Positions 1 through 8,445 are shown, numbered from the stretch's first letter. The stretch is 64,000 bases of DNA from Desulfitobacterium dehalogenans ATCC 51507 (GCF_000243155.2 NC_018017.1:4257754-4321753); one strand, 5' to 3'. A program made the numbers and translations. The notes: generated by a model not told the origin, from the letters alone.

Positions 1-153
1 ATCCCCTCTTACCATAACGGTTACTAAACCACCGCCGACAAATTCGCGGCCGATAAGATAGACATTAGCGGCTTTAACCATAGCATCGGCGGCTTCGATA
101 GCTCCTACTAAACCTTTGGTCTCAATTAATCCTAAAGCTTCTGTTTTACTCAT
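1..153 (-). CDS. BMC-H microcompartment shell protein (partial, C-terminus beyond window edge)
   Basis: The 51 N-terminal residues visible here are a canonical Pfam BMC fold start: [18 protein letters not shown] followed by a [12 protein letters not shown] segment, as in PduA, PduJ and EutM hexamers. Such hexamers tile the facets of the microcompartment and their central pore admits substrates. The ATG at 151-153 follows an AGGAGG ribosome site and lies just downstream of pduL on the same strand, so it belongs to the choline microcompartment operon. It is the fourth ordinary BMC-H paralogue seen in the locus. The reading frame is open to the first base of the window, so the full length is unknown. 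Confidence 0.93.
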   Translation of the reverse strand, partial: MSKTEALGLIETKGLVGAIEAADAMVKAANVYLIGREFVGGGLVTVMVRGD

Positions 154-173
154 GATTGTTTCCTCCTAAAATT

Positions 174-815
174 TCATTTTACTATTGTTATTTTTGAAGT
201 GGGGGCAAGCTCCATCGCATTGGCTTCATCTGTGTCGATATGACATTCAAGCTGCGAGGTAGTGTTGGCTCTTACGGCTACATTGGCGTAAGTTCCCCCA
301 CGCAGCCCGCTTATTTGAATCGTTACCAGTTCTCCATCCCTTACGCCGAAGCGTTGGGCATTCTCCAGAGACATATGAATATGCCGCTGGGCAATGATCA
401 CACCTTGGCCAAGAAGAATACTTCCTTTAGGACCTACGAGAGTGATTCCCGGTGTTCCCTGCAGCTCCCCGGACAGTTTTACAGGTGCCTTAAGACCAAG
501 CTTGAAACAGTCTGTTTTGAGTATCTCCACCTGGGACTCCTGGCGCTCCGGTCCAAGAATACGAACATTTTCAATCGCCCCTTTGGGCCCGCAAATGGTC
601 AGAGTTTCCTTGCAGGCATATTGCCCGGGTTGGGACAAATCCTTGATCTTTGTCAATGGGTATCCCTCGCCAAACAGGGCGTTCACATCGTTTCTGGATA
701 GATGAATATGCCGGTTAGATATTCCCACAGGTATGGAATAGTCCTCCTGTTTTATATCCCCCCCTTCTTTGACCACTTCCAGCAGAAGTTCCACTAAAGC
801 GTCATACTTTCCCAC
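174..815 (-). CDS. pduL: PduL-type phosphate acyltransferase (phosphotransacetylase of microcompartments)
   Basis: PduL converts acetyl-CoA and phosphate to acetyl phosphate and regenerates CoA inside the compartment. The protein (213 aa) shows the paired PduL halves with the zinc-binding RHIHLS (near residue 33) and RHIHMS (near residue 145) motifs. The first ~20 residues (KYDALVELLLEVVKEG) form an amphipathic helix typical of an encapsulation peptide. The start is chosen as GTG at 813-815: AAAGGGGTGAT, a near-perfect Shine-Dalgarno, lies 7 nt upstream. An alternative GTG at 825-827 would overlap that ribosome site. It begins one base after the stop of the upstream aldehyde dehydrogenase, which implies translational coupling. 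It is the ATP-yielding branch after acetaldehyde oxidation. Confidence 0.93.
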   Translation of the reverse strand: MGKYDALVELLLEVVKEGGDIKQEDYSIPVGISNRHIHLSRNDVNALFGEGYPLTKIKDLSQPGQYACKETLTICGPKGAIENVRILGPERQESQVEILKTDCFKLGLKAPVKLSGELQGTPGITLVGPKGSILLGQGVIIAQRHIHMSLENAQRFGVRDGELVTIQISGLRGGTYANVAVRANTTSQLECHIDTDEANAMELAPTSKITIVK

Positions 816-816
816 T

Positions 817-2304
817 TTAGCAATCACCCCTTTGTTTCAACAGCGACATGACTTCATTGACAAGGGCCTGAATCCGCTCTTCACTGACAGTGCCGCCAGA
901 ACCTCCCTGGTGCGCCTCCCAGGTTGAATGGGGAGCACCTGCGTTGCCTGTAAAGTCTTTGATTCCATAGGCTACACGTTTAATATTAATCAAGTGCATA
1001 GGAGTTACATTATCTGAGGTTGCACTTCCTCCCCAAGTACCGCAGCCTAAAGTAAAGGAGGGTGCCAGCCCTGTGCTTGCTCCTACACCACCTTGGCTGG
1101 ATGAGGTATTGACCAAAATCCTGAAGACGGGCTTTTCTGCAAATTTGATGGCCATTTCCGGGGTTTCCGTATGAATGGAAAGGCTGTGGCCCACCCCTCC
1201 ATTATTGAGTAATTTCATACATAGATCACATGCTTCATGCCAATCTTGGACAGTGTAAAAGGCCAGCACCGTAGTCAGTTTTTCATAGGAGAGTGGATAT
1301 CCCTCACCGACTCCCTGTTGCTCTCCCAGCAGCACTTTTGTACCCGGGGGAATGGAAATTCCGGCACCGGCTGCGATATCTGCGGCGGATCTCCCCACCA
1401 TTTTGGCGTTCATAGCATGGCCTCTGGTAAACAGTTTCCGGCCCACTTTCTCTGTTTCCTCAGGGTTCATAAAGTAGCCGCCTTGGCGTCTGAACTCTTC
1501 CATAACCTGGTTGCGAATGCATCCTTCAACCACTACCGATTGCTCGGAAGCACAGATAGTACCATTATCAAAGGTTTTGCTGGCGATAATATTTCTGACT
1601 GCTTTGGGAATATCGGCCGTTCTTTCTATATAAGCGGGAACATTTCCCGGGCCTACACCCAGTGCCGGTTTTCCCGCACTATAGGCCGCCTTGACCATAG
1701 CTGAACCGCCTGTGGCAATGATCATTGCGACTTCATCGCATTTCATAAGTTCATTGGTTGCATTCATGGACGGCTTGGCAATACAGCCGATGATATTCGC
1801 CGGAGCTCCGGCCGCCACTGCCGCATCATTCATCAATTTGGCGGCTTGCAGAGTGCATTGCAAGGCCGAAGGATGGGGCGAGAACACAATTCCGTTGCGG
1901 GATTTAATGGCAATAATCGATTTATAGATGGTAGTGGAGGTGGGATTGGTTGAGGGGACGATCCCCATAAGCAGCCCCACCGGTTCAGCAATCTCCAGGA
2001 CTTTATTGATCTTGTCTTCCTTAATGACCCCGATGGTTTGCATCGGCTTGATAAATTGATAGAGTTCCGTGGAGGCAAAGCGATTTTTAAAGATCTTATC
2101 CTCTACTTTGCCAAACCCTGTTTCTTCCACCGCTAACTTGGCCAGAGAAACTGCATTTTCCTCCGCTGTTTTCACCATATTACGAATGATTTGATCAATC
2201 TGCTCGCTATTGAATTGTGCCAGTTCAGTCTGGGCTTGTTTGGCCTGACGGGCAAGATGTCTGGTCTCTTGCACAGATTGTAAATCATAATCAAAGTTAA
2301 GCAC
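817..2304 (-). CDS. CoA-acylating acetaldehyde dehydrogenase of the microcompartment (EutE/CutF-like)
   Basis: This 495-aa protein should oxidise acetaldehyde made by CutC to acetyl-CoA with NAD+. It is colinear with EutE/PduP enzymes. Cys251 in NGTICASEQS is the catalytic nucleophile, and VPSTNPTSTTIY and GVGPGNVPAYIE are the nucleotide-binding segments. The C-terminus (IQALVNEVMSLLKQR) follows a Gly/Ser-rich linker and looks like an encapsulation helix. Start is GTG at 2302-2304 behind AGGGAGGAAG. It lies between the BMC-SAP shell gene and pduL. A second paralogue at 12810-14333 lacks the catalytic Cys, so this copy is presumably the working enzyme. Confidence 0.93.
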   Translation of the reverse strand: MLNFDYDLQSVQETRHLARQAKQAQTELAQFNSEQIDQIIRNMVKTAEENAVSLAKLAVEETGFGKVEDKIFKNRFASTELYQFIKPMQTIGVIKEDKINKVLEIAEPVGLLMGIVPSTNPTSTTIYKSIIAIKSRNGIVFSPHPSALQCTLQAAKLMNDAAVAAGAPANIIGCIAKPSMNATNELMKCDEVAMIIATGGSAMVKAAYSAGKPALGVGPGNVPAYIERTADIPKAVRNIIASKTFDNGTICASEQSVVVEGCIRNQVMEEFRRQGGYFMNPEETEKVGRKLFTRGHAMNAKMVGRSAADIAAGAGISIPPGTKVLLGEQQGVGEGYPLSYEKLTTVLAFYTVQDWHEACDLCMKLLNNGGVGHSLSIHTETPEMAIKFAEKPVFRILVNTSSSQGGVGASTGLAPSFTLGCGTWGGSATSDNVTPMHLINIKRVAYGIKDFTGNAGAPHSTWEAHQGGSGGTVSEERIQALVNEVMSLLKQRGDC

Positions 2305-2325
2305 TTACTCTTCCTCCCTCCGCCG

Positions 2326-2877
2326 TCATTCCTGTTTTTGGTCGTAATACCTTTTTAATTGCTGGATAAGGTCATCTTTATTGGCTTTGGATATGGCTCT
2401 TCCTGCTATGGCAAGTCCTTTGTATTCTCTGGCCAGATTGCGGAGCTTTAAGACGGGGAGAGATTTCAGGGCATCCACGCATTGTTCAAGGCCAAATTCT
2501 TGCACAACCTGATCAATTTCCTTTTTAGTGGTTGTTTGATCAAAACTCGGAAGCAAATTTACTTTTTCTTGTTGCAGCATAGGAAGCGCCTGCTTTTCAG
2601 CGGGGTTGGGGCCGATTATCCCTGCGATCTCCTGATGAGGTCTGGGAATAACATGCTGTGAGACCAGCAGCAAAGGGTTCAGCTTGGCAACCGCGCTGGC
2701 TCCCGCCTCTACGGCAGCTTTCACCGCTCCCACATCACCGGTTACAGATAGGGTCACCAGACCGCCGCCGACAAAAGCCCTACTCACAAGTTCAACTTGC
2801 GCCGTTTTGAGCATGACATCTGCACATTCAATGGCAGGAAGGAGTCCTCGTGTCTCAATAAGGCCAAGAGCCTGCAT
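2326..2877 (-). CDS. BMC-H shell protein with C-terminal SAP/Rho_N-like extension
   Basis: Residues 1-85 are a normal BMC-H domain (MQALGLIETRGLLPAIECAD, then [18 protein letters not shown]). They are followed by a linker of about 30 residues and a helical tail (about 110-183). Within the tail, LRNLAREYKGLAIAGRAISK followed by ANKDDLIQQLKRYY has the spacing of small helix-extended-loop-helix nucleic-acid-binding domains of the SAP or Rho N-terminal type. EutK of the ethanolamine compartment has a comparable layout, a BMC domain plus a winged-helix-like tail, but the tail here is a different fold by sequence. AGGAGG precedes the ATG. The shell function is firm. The nucleic-acid link is inference from the tail alone. 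Confidence 0.85.
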   Translation of the reverse strand: MQALGLIETRGLLPAIECADVMLKTAQVELVSRAFVGGGLVTLSVTGDVGAVKAAVEAGASAVAKLNPLLLVSQHVIPRPHQEIAGIIGPNPAEKQALPMLQQEKVNLLPSFDQTTTKKEIDQVVQEFGLEQCVDALKSLPVLKLRNLAREYKGLAIAGRAISKANKDDLIQQLKRYYDQKQE

Positions 2878-2906
2878 AGTCTATCCTCCTCTTGTTGAAC
2901 CTGAAT

Positions 2907-3569
2907 TCAGGCCCGGTTTGCTGGGTAGGTGACGCAGAAGATTTTGACATACCCTGAAGAGCTCCAGGTCACTTGGGAGCCTTTCGGTACGTGAAGCACA
3001 TCTCCCTGGCAGGCTTCAAAAGTCTTACCATTGATGGTAACTGCCAAGCTTCCTTCCAAAACGATCTGAATTTCTTCGCAGTTCAATTTACGGTCAAAGC
3101 TGGATTTTTCAATAGTCAAAAAACCTGCACTCATTTGAGACTCGTCTTGGCCGACTACTTCACGATAGGCAGCATTAGCACCCGGTTTCCCGGTGTCAAA
3201 GTCCACATAATTCACTGTTCTGCCACGGACAATTTTCAATCCGCTTTGTGGTTCACCCTCGGCCATAAATGGCGGTTGAGCAGCGGGGGCAACGGCTCCC
3301 GTTAAAAGGTGATTGGTCAAGACCATTTTTATGGTTTGATAGATCATATCCCTGTTAAACTCGGTTGCCCGCTGCCCTGTTTTCTGCGGATCACTAAGTT
3401 GGCACCCTTGATTCCCGGCAGCAGCTGCAGCGCAGGCCAATTCCACACCCAATTCTTTAGCCAGATCTCTGGCTGAAGGAGTAACAATCGTTCCCCCTTC
3501 GACGTAGAAATTTTTTTGCCCCTTTTCTGCTGCTGACTTAATGTCGTCAGCACAAATGAGTTTCTTCAA
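2907..3569 (-). CDS. eutQ: EutQ-like cupin protein
   Basis: The 220-aa protein starts MKKLICADDIKSAAEKGQKN, the short conserved segment shared by EutQ-type microcompartment proteins, and ends in a cupin barrel (about residues 110-217) with GSLAVTINGKTFEACQGDVL followed by HVPKGSQV. EutQ of Salmonella has been reported to have acetate-kinase activity, which here would convert PduL-made acetyl phosphate to acetate and ATP. That role is transferred from the family, not shown by the sequence. Start is TTG at 3567-3569, 6-7 nt behind AAAGGAGGTGG. A Ala/Gly-rich stretch near residues 45-52 separates the N-terminal segment from the cupin. Confidence 0.82.
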   Translation of the reverse strand: MKKLICADDIKSAAEKGQKNFYVEGGTIVTPSARDLAKELGVELACAAAAAGNQGCQLSDPQKTGQRATEFNRDMIYQTIKMVLTNHLLTGAVAPAAQPPFMAEGEPQSGLKIVRGRTVNYVDFDTGKPGANAAYREVVGQDESQMSAGFLTIEKSSFDRKLNCEEIQIVLEGSLAVTINGKTFEACQGDVLHVPKGSQVTWSSSGYVKIFCVTYPANRA

Positions 3570-3620
3570 AATCCCACCTCCTTTCCATCTTGCTGGGGCT
3601 AAAAGCCCATCCCTGAACTA

Positions 3621-4169
3621 TTAGTAGAGGGACATCCACAATCTATCCGACGGGGAAGGAATAACTTCGATATCGACAAGCAGGCCTTTCTCCATGGCGA
3701 CAGCCTTCCCTGCTTCGACACCCGCTTCGACAGCGGCTACATCCCCAGTAAACGTAAAGTAGGCTTTGCCGCCCAGCCCGCTTCCTAAGCGCAGCTCCAG
3801 AGCCTGGACATCGGCGGCCTTCAGTGCCGCATCGGCGGCTGTGATCATGGAGGCCATGGAAAAGGACTCCATAATTCCCAATGCCCCGGTCCCGTCCGGC
3901 ATGGTGGTAGCCGTGATGGCCGGGAAAATTCCTTCATGGACATTGGGCAGCACAAAGCTGTCCACTAAATATTCCCCGGAAATAGCTATTCCTGTGCTGA
4001 TCGAACTCTCGACGGCCGCCACATCTCCTTGAACGATGGCAATGTATTTGCCTGGGCAGACGGGGGTTGCACTGACCACATCAACGTAAGCTGTTTTGAG
4101 CATCTGATCCGTCGCATAGATTCCTCTGGCCACACTGGTAAGCTCAATCATACCTATTGCTCTATACAT
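3621..4169 (-). CDS. PduT-like tandem-BMC (BMC-T) shell protein with predicted Fe-S pore
   Basis: Two BMC domains are fused head to tail (residues about 4-90 and 95-175), giving 182 aa, the usual length for PduT-type pseudohexameric trimers. Cys38 sits in ATPVCPGKYIA at the same position number as the cysteine that, three per trimer, ligates a [4Fe-4S] cluster in the central pore of characterised PduT. The gene starts 1 nt after the stop of the PduS-like gene. PduS and PduT interact in the propanediol system, so the pair is read as an electron conduit across the shell. The redox role is inference from the family. Confidence 0.9.
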   Translation of the reverse strand: MYRAIGMIELTSVARGIYATDQMLKTAYVDVVSATPVCPGKYIAIVQGDVAAVESSISTGIAISGEYLVDSFVLPNVHEGIFPAITATTMPDGTGALGIMESFSMASMITAADAALKAADVQALELRLGSGLGGKAYFTFTGDVAAVEAGVEAGKAVAMEKGLLVDIEVIPSPSDRLWMSLY

Positions 4170-4170
4170 A

Positions 4171-5499
4171 CTAACCCACCTTTATCACAATAGAATTGTC
4201 TTTAATCTCAGTAACGGTGCCGGCCAGGCTGGCATGGACCGGGGCTCCGAGACTGTTTTCCGGTATTTTGCCGATCATCTGCCCTGCTTCTACATGTTGA
4301 CCCAGGTTGACGATGGGAAGGGATGGCGCCCCGATATGTTGGCGCAGCCCAATTTCTATCGTTGCGGGCTTAAACTCAATCCGGGCCATAGGTGCTGGTA
4401 GATCAAAAGGGGTTAACCCGATTTTAGCCACCAGGCGCTTACTTGGGATCAGACGATAGTTTCTCGCCGCTCGGGGTTGGAATTCCACTTGGGTGGGCTG
4501 GTAGCGAATCCCTTGTTCCGCCAGTTTTTGTTTATAAAAAATATTCACCGTTTTCGGATGGAGATTCGCCGGACAGGAGAAGAGCTCGCAGGCATTGCAT
4601 TCACAGCATAACTGAGCAATCTGCAGTTCCTTCACATCCTTGAGATCATAGCTTAAAGCCCGCATAACCTTATGAGGCTGCATATCATGCCCCAAAAGAT
4701 AGCGGGGGCATAGATCGGTACACATCCGACATTGTTCACAGGCTGTTTTGCTGATGACCCGTCCTTGGTTCAGATTGACTGATTTTTTGCGGATGAGAAA
4801 ATGATCCTTTTTAAGCAATATAAAGCCCTTGCTTTTCTTAGTGACATAGCCGTCGATCCCGTCCATGAGGGAACCCATCATGGGACCTCCGTCGATCACC
4901 GCATAGTCATCCCCATTTTCCAGGCCGCATTGTCGGAGCAGATCCCGGATGGCCATGCCCACTGGTACCTTGACCGTTAAGCGGTGGGGAATATCACCGG
5001 CAAGGGTGATATAGGTTTCTGTAACCGGCTTTCCTGATAAAGCATGGAAAACATTTAAAGCCGTTTCCGAATTGATCACCACACAACCAACTTTGAGGGG
5101 GATGGAGGCTTCCGGAACAACTCTTTTGGTCAGCTCATAGACCAGAACCTGCTCATCTCCGGCCGGATAGACATCCCGCAATTCCATGACTTCCATATAA
5201 TCTTCCAGCCCTAAAGCCGTGATTTTTTCACGCAGTATCCTGATAACCTCTTGATGCTTCCCTTTGATGCCGATCACGGCTTTACGAGCTTCTATATGAC
5301 GTCCTGCCGCTTCCAGTCCTTTAATGATTTCTTCAGGAAACTGTTCCATCAATTGCTGATCCACCCGCAGCAGCGGTTCGCATTCAGCCCCATTCAGCAG
5401 GATATATTCTGCCTTGGCAGATAATTTGGCATGAGTCGGAAACCCGGCTCCTCCTGCGCCAATAACCCCGGCATCCTTAACCCTATTCAGCAGATCCAA
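4171..5499 (-). CDS. PduS/RnfC-like flavin Fe-S electron-transfer protein
   Basis: This 442-aa protein has the RnfC-type N-terminus (GVIGAGGAGFPTHAKL; LNGAECEPLLRVD), a SLBB-like middle (ITLAGDIPHRLTVKVPVGM), two ferredoxin-type clusters (Cys254/257/260/264 in CEQCRMCTDLCP and CCECNACELFSCP near 298-309) and a C-terminal lipoyl-like hairpin domain. PduS proteins bind FMN and two [4Fe-4S] clusters and can move electrons from NADH. Cobalamin reduction is the role in propanediol compartments, but no B12 enzyme is encoded here, so NADH reoxidation through the adjacent PduT-like pore is more likely (inference). Start is TTG at 5497-5499 behind GGAGGTGAGG. Confidence 0.9.
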   Translation of the reverse strand: MDLLNRVKDAGVIGAGGAGFPTHAKLSAKAEYILLNGAECEPLLRVDQQLMEQFPEEIIKGLEAAGRHIEARKAVIGIKGKHQEVIRILREKITALGLEDYMEVMELRDVYPAGDEQVLVYELTKRVVPEASIPLKVGCVVINSETALNVFHALSGKPVTETYITLAGDIPHRLTVKVPVGMAIRDLLRQCGLENGDDYAVIDGGPMMGSLMDGIDGYVTKKSKGFILLKKDHFLIRKKSVNLNQGRVISKTACEQCRMCTDLCPRYLLGHDMQPHKVMRALSYDLKDVKELQIAQLCCECNACELFSCPANLHPKTVNIFYKQKLAEQGIRYQPTQVEFQPRAARNYRLIPSKRLVAKIGLTPFDLPAPMARIEFKPATIEIGLRQHIGAPSLPIVNLGQHVEAGQMIGKIPENSLGAPVHASLAGTVTEIKDNSIVIKVG

Positions 5500-5519
5500 C
5501 TTCCCTCACCTCCAGCTTC

Positions 5520-5780
5520 TCAAAACGTACAGTCTTCATCGATGATTCCTACAATGACAGCATCAATGGGTATATCGTCCTGGCCCAGCATTCTGCGGGC
5601 AGAGCTGCCGGTACAGACGAGTACCCGTTCACCGATACCGGCACTGATGGTATCAGCGGCAATGATGAGACGGCCTTTATCTATGCCACCGAGGACCTCT
5701 ACCAGCATGAATTTCAGTCCTCTGAGTGAATCTGCCTTGCGTGTTGCCCAGATATTATCGATTACTTTTGCCGCTATCAT
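5520..5780 (-). CDS. eutN: EutN/CcmL-type pentameric vertex protein (BMC-P)
   Basis: The 86-aa protein begins MIAAKVIDNIWATRKADSLR and contains GLKFMLVE and GERVLVCTGSSARRM, the hallmarks of the EutN/CcmL family. Its pentamers cap the twelve vertices of the shell. It is the only BMC-P gene visible in the window. Its ATG overlaps the TGA of the upstream GrpU-like gene (ATGA, 5777-5780), so the two are probably translationally coupled and made in fixed ratio. Confidence 0.95.
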   Translation of the reverse strand: MIAAKVIDNIWATRKADSLRGLKFMLVEVLGGIDKGRLIIAADTISAGIGERVLVCTGSSARRMLGQDDIPIDAVIVGIIDEDCTF

Positions 5781-6088
5781 GGGTTCTCACCTACTTTGAT
5801 TAGTTTCATTTTATATTGAATCTCTTTTATAGCAGCTTCCACTGAGGCCGTATCCCCAAAAATAGCGATCATAATCAAGTTTTGCGGACAATGACCTTTA
5901 ATATCCTCTACAAAAACTCCGGCCGCTTTTTCAGCAATATCAGCAGCCACGACCATATCAATCATCCGTCCCTGAACCAAACCGACTGCATCATAGTTCT
6001 CCAGTGGAACACTTGGCGCCGAACCTTTGCGCCGGAAAAGGAGATCCACCGTCCCTTGAGAAGGAGATTTAATCATCCGATATTCCAT
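5777..6088 (-). CDS. Divergent BMC-domain shell protein, GrpU-like (possible Fe-S pore)
   Basis: This 103-aa protein is a divergent BMC protein: about 38 residues precede the core, and the core reads NYDAVGLVQGRMIDMVVAAD, then FGDTASVEAAI near the end. A single cysteine lies in a short GHCPQ loop where the central pore is expected. GrpU, a divergent hexameric shell protein of glycyl-radical propanediol compartments, binds an iron-sulfur cluster at its pore, and the gene type (GRE-associated) and the lone pore Cys fit that family. Assignment to GrpU specifically is by resemblance only. Its stop overlaps the eutN start. Confidence 0.72.
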   Translation of the reverse strand: MEYRMIKSPSQGTVDLLFRRKGSAPSVPLENYDAVGLVQGRMIDMVVAADIAEKAAGVFVEDIKGHCPQNLIMIAIFGDTASVEAAIKEIQYKMKLIKVGENP

Positions 6089-6107
6089 AAATCAGGGTCA
6101 CTCCTCT

Positions 6108-6950
6108 CTAAAGGATGTCCTGCGTACAGCTCAAGGCGATACCCAAGGGTGTCACAAACATGGGGTTCAGCGGTTTATAGGTGGGAATCCTTGTCTGCCT
6201 GGCGATGCTATCCTCGATTCCTTTCAGACAGCAGGTCCCGCCTACCAGGTAGATTGTTTCAACTTGATAATCCCGCAAATGGTGGTTAAGGATGGAAGAA
6301 ACCTTTTCGATCACCGGCCCCACCACAGGCGTCAGCTCCCGATGATTTTGGGGATTCTGTTTATAGCGCTCCGCTTCATCAAAACTCATCTTATAAGCCC
6401 CTGCTATAACCAGCGAAAAGTGGGTGCCTCCGGTCGGTTCATCAGCCACATAAATGACCTCGCCGTCCTTTAGTATCGTAATCCCAGTGGTTCCTCCGCC
6501 AATATCGACGATGGCACCATCTTGGATTTTCAGTACGGCATTGGCTGCCGTAGGCTCATCCAAGAGGGTGGTAATTTCAAACCCCGCTCCCTGAACGACA
6601 TGTTTGATCACACCTGAATCCAGGGTCATGGTTCCCGGCGGCAGGGCTGCTGCGGCATAGAGCAATTCCGTGCCCAGTTTTTCTTCCAGCTCCTGCTTTA
6701 ATTCTTTGACGATGCGAATGGCACCTATATAGTCCACGACCATCCCATCTTTGACTACATTGGCAAAGCGATAGGCACCGGCCACCGGCTGATAATTCTC
6801 GTCAAGGACGGCCAGAACAATATAGGCGGTCCCCAGGTCAATCCCTGTGTAGTAGACGGAGGATTTGCTCACGATAGGATGATTGATAACTTTTTCAAAC
6901 ACCTGAACCAGTTGATCGCAGTATTGAAAAGCAGAATTTACGCTTTGCAT
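6108..6950 (-). CDS. eutJ: EutJ-like Hsp70/actin-fold chaperone
   Basis: EutJ proteins are actin-fold ATPases found in many microcompartment operons and thought to act as chaperones, though their client is not established. The hallmarks are present: GIDLGTAYIVLAV (phosphate 1), DEPTAANAVLKI, IVDIGGGTTGITIL (phosphate 2) and IYLVGGTCCLKGIE (adenosine). The chosen start is ATG at 6948-6950 (280 aa), 6 nt after GGGAGGG. It overlaps the end of the EutT-like gene by 13 nt. A GTG at 6974 is in frame but has no ribosome site. Confidence 0.88.
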   Translation of the reverse strand: MQSVNSAFQYCDQLVQVFEKVINHPIVSKSSVYYTGIDLGTAYIVLAVLDENYQPVAGAYRFANVVKDGMVVDYIGAIRIVKELKQELEEKLGTELLYAAAALPPGTMTLDSGVIKHVVQGAGFEITTLLDEPTAANAVLKIQDGAIVDIGGGTTGITILKDGEVIYVADEPTGGTHFSLVIAGAYKMSFDEAERYKQNPQNHRELTPVVGPVIEKVSSILNHHLRDYQVETIYLVGGTCCLKGIEDSIARQTRIPTYKPLNPMFVTPLGIALSCTQDIL

Positions 6951-7609
6951 GATTGCCCTCCCAGACACTTCCACATCATGACGCAGAGTATGTTCATGAT
7001 CAGATTAATTTTCTCAATAAGATCCTCTCGTGAGCAAACTCTACCCTCCTCATGCCAATAGGCTTCAAGGATTGAAGATTCCAGTTCACGAAGAGTTGCC
7101 CGTAAGTGGTTTAAGGAAGCAATGGCTGCTCCATTTTCCGCCCGCACGTGAAACTCGTTGATATCAAAGTGCTTGCCCAGATAGGTTGAGCAGTTTTTGA
7201 TCTCTGCTTCAGACCAATTCTGAAATTGCAGGTTAACCGGCAACCTCTGTTCCCATGCCGATTTTTTCACCTCGCCGAAACATCTTCCCAGCGCGAATAC
7301 TTCTTCGGCCAGAACAGCATCACCACCGCTCAGAAGGTTCGCCCCCACCATCAGAAACAGAGATTCCAGACTCTCCATTCTGCGTCTTAATCTCAGAACG
7401 TTCCAGCTTTCCCGTTCCTGCTCCGGGCCCGACTTAACGTTGTTGGCACTCTTTCTTTTGCTGTCTTGGGCTTCTACCAGCTTGATTCCCCTATCGACAA
7501 GAAATTGGCGGGCTTCCGGTGTGATTTTCGTCCGGGGTTCCAGAACATAAGCCGTAAAGAGCTCAGCTTTATATAAATCGCGTAATTCTGTCTCGGTAAT
7601 AAACCTCAT
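6938..7609 (-). CDS. EutT-like cobalamin adenosyltransferase-family protein lacking CCxxC
   Basis: The first ~45 residues (RFITETELRDLYKAELFTAY, then TKITPEARQFLVDRGIKL) match the N-terminal region of EutT, and residues 75-215 are all-helical with ESLFLMVGANLLSGGDAV as in adenosyltransferase bundles. EutT enzymes make adenosylcobalamin and carry a CCxxC metal motif. None of the six cysteines here forms that motif. Because the signature enzyme of this locus (CutC) needs no B12, the protein may have a different job, for example a structural or chaperone role. Overlap with eutJ at its 3' end supports operon membership. Family call moderate, function unknown. Confidence 0.65.
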   Translation of the reverse strand: MRFITETELRDLYKAELFTAYVLEPRTKITPEARQFLVDRGIKLVEAQDSKRKSANNVKSGPEQERESWNVLRLRRRMESLESLFLMVGANLLSGGDAVLAEEVFALGRCFGEVKKSAWEQRLPVNLQFQNWSEAEIKNCSTYLGKHFDINEFHVRAENGAAIASLNHLRATLRELESSILEAYWHEEGRVCSREDLIEKINLIMNILCVMMWKCLGGQSCKA

Positions 7610-7654
7610 GGTTTCACCCCCACTTCCTGAAATCTTCCTTAATTAATGTCCTGT

Positions 7655-8095
7655 TCAATTGGATGTGCCTAAGAGATGCTCCTTCAGCTCCCCTACCCCC
7701 GTGTTGTCTGTTAAAGAGATCCGGAAATAGGGTCCAGAAACCCCGATACTCTGCATTTGTTGGGTACACAATGGGGCATTCTCCGGTTCCAAGTCAATCT
7801 TAGTCATCACACCGATAACCGGACATGTAAAGGTTTTCGCAAAGCCGGGCGGATAGACCTCGACGGGCCTGGATGAGTCGATAAGAAGAAGCACATGGGA
7901 TGCAGTTTGGGCTGTGGCAATGAGGTATTTATACATGGAAGGGTTTTCAATATATGAGCCGGGAGTGTCAATGGTATTCCTCCCATAAATGACATCCTGG
8001 GTTTTCTTTAAGGGTCTGGAGGTATCATTGAGGATATTAGCCAAAGAGGATTTACCGGCTTGAGTGGGTCCGACGATCATGATGCGTTTTTTCAT
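7655..8095 (-). CDS. eutP: EutP/PduV-like small GTPase
   Basis: This 146-aa protein has a P-loop GPTQAGKS (residues 9-16), DTPG (G3) and TKID (G4), the pattern of the Ras-like EutP/PduV family attached to microcompartment operons. PduV associates with the outside of propanediol compartments and is implicated in their positioning. EutP has also been reported as an acetate kinase in some bacteria. Its ATG overlaps the TGA of the upstream EutS-like gene (ATGA at 8092-8095), so translation is coupled. The exact role in choline compartments is not known from sequence. Confidence 0.9.
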   Translation of the reverse strand: MKKRIMIVGPTQAGKSSLANILNDTSRPLKKTQDVIYGRNTIDTPGSYIENPSMYKYLIATAQTASHVLLLIDSSRPVEVYPPGFAKTFTCPVIGVMTKIDLEPENAPLCTQQMQSIGVSGPYFRISLTDNTGVGELKEHLLGTSN

Positions 8096-8445
8096 GTGCT
8101 GGTTATCCTGGCCGTGGTAAAGCTCAACAGCTTTTCCAGGGTGTCATTGATGGCCATGATGGCTGCCTGAACACTTGCCACATCACCGGATAGTACCAAA
8201 GAACCTGTAAAGCGGTCCAAAAAACCTATCTCCACATCGGAGGCCTTGGTGGCTATATCCGCGGCGATGATCGCCGTCTCACTGGGTGTGAGGGTTAAGA
8301 TTCCAATGGCTCCCCGTTCTTCAATGCCGAGACGTTCGTATAAGTCCTGTACCGGTGAAGCGATAACATGAGCCAGCGTGACCTGCTTGCCGGGAACGTA
8401 TTCTTGAATTATTCGTTTTCTGTCAAAGTCATCGGTAACACTCAT
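8092..8445 (-). CDS. eutS: EutS/PduU-type circularly permuted BMC-H shell protein
   Basis: The 117-aa protein opens with [20 protein letters not shown], the N-terminal beta-barrel plug that marks EutS and PduU, followed by a permuted BMC core ([19 protein letters not shown], then [16 protein letters not shown]). PduU hexamers have an occluded pore, and EutS hexamers are bent. It is the first gene after the 640-bp repeat that separates it from cutD, and its stop overlaps eutP. Confidence 0.93.
   Translation of the reverse strand: MSVTDDFDRKRIIQEYVPGKQVTLAHVIASPVQDLYERLGIEERGAIGILTLTPSETAIIAADIATKASDVEIGFLDRFTGSLVLSGDVASVQAAIMAINDTLEKLLSFTTARITST

Noticed and set aside
240..705. Plus-strand frames overlapping pduL
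   Set aside because: They lie opposite a clear pduL gene with conserved motifs and lack ribosome sites. They are shadows.
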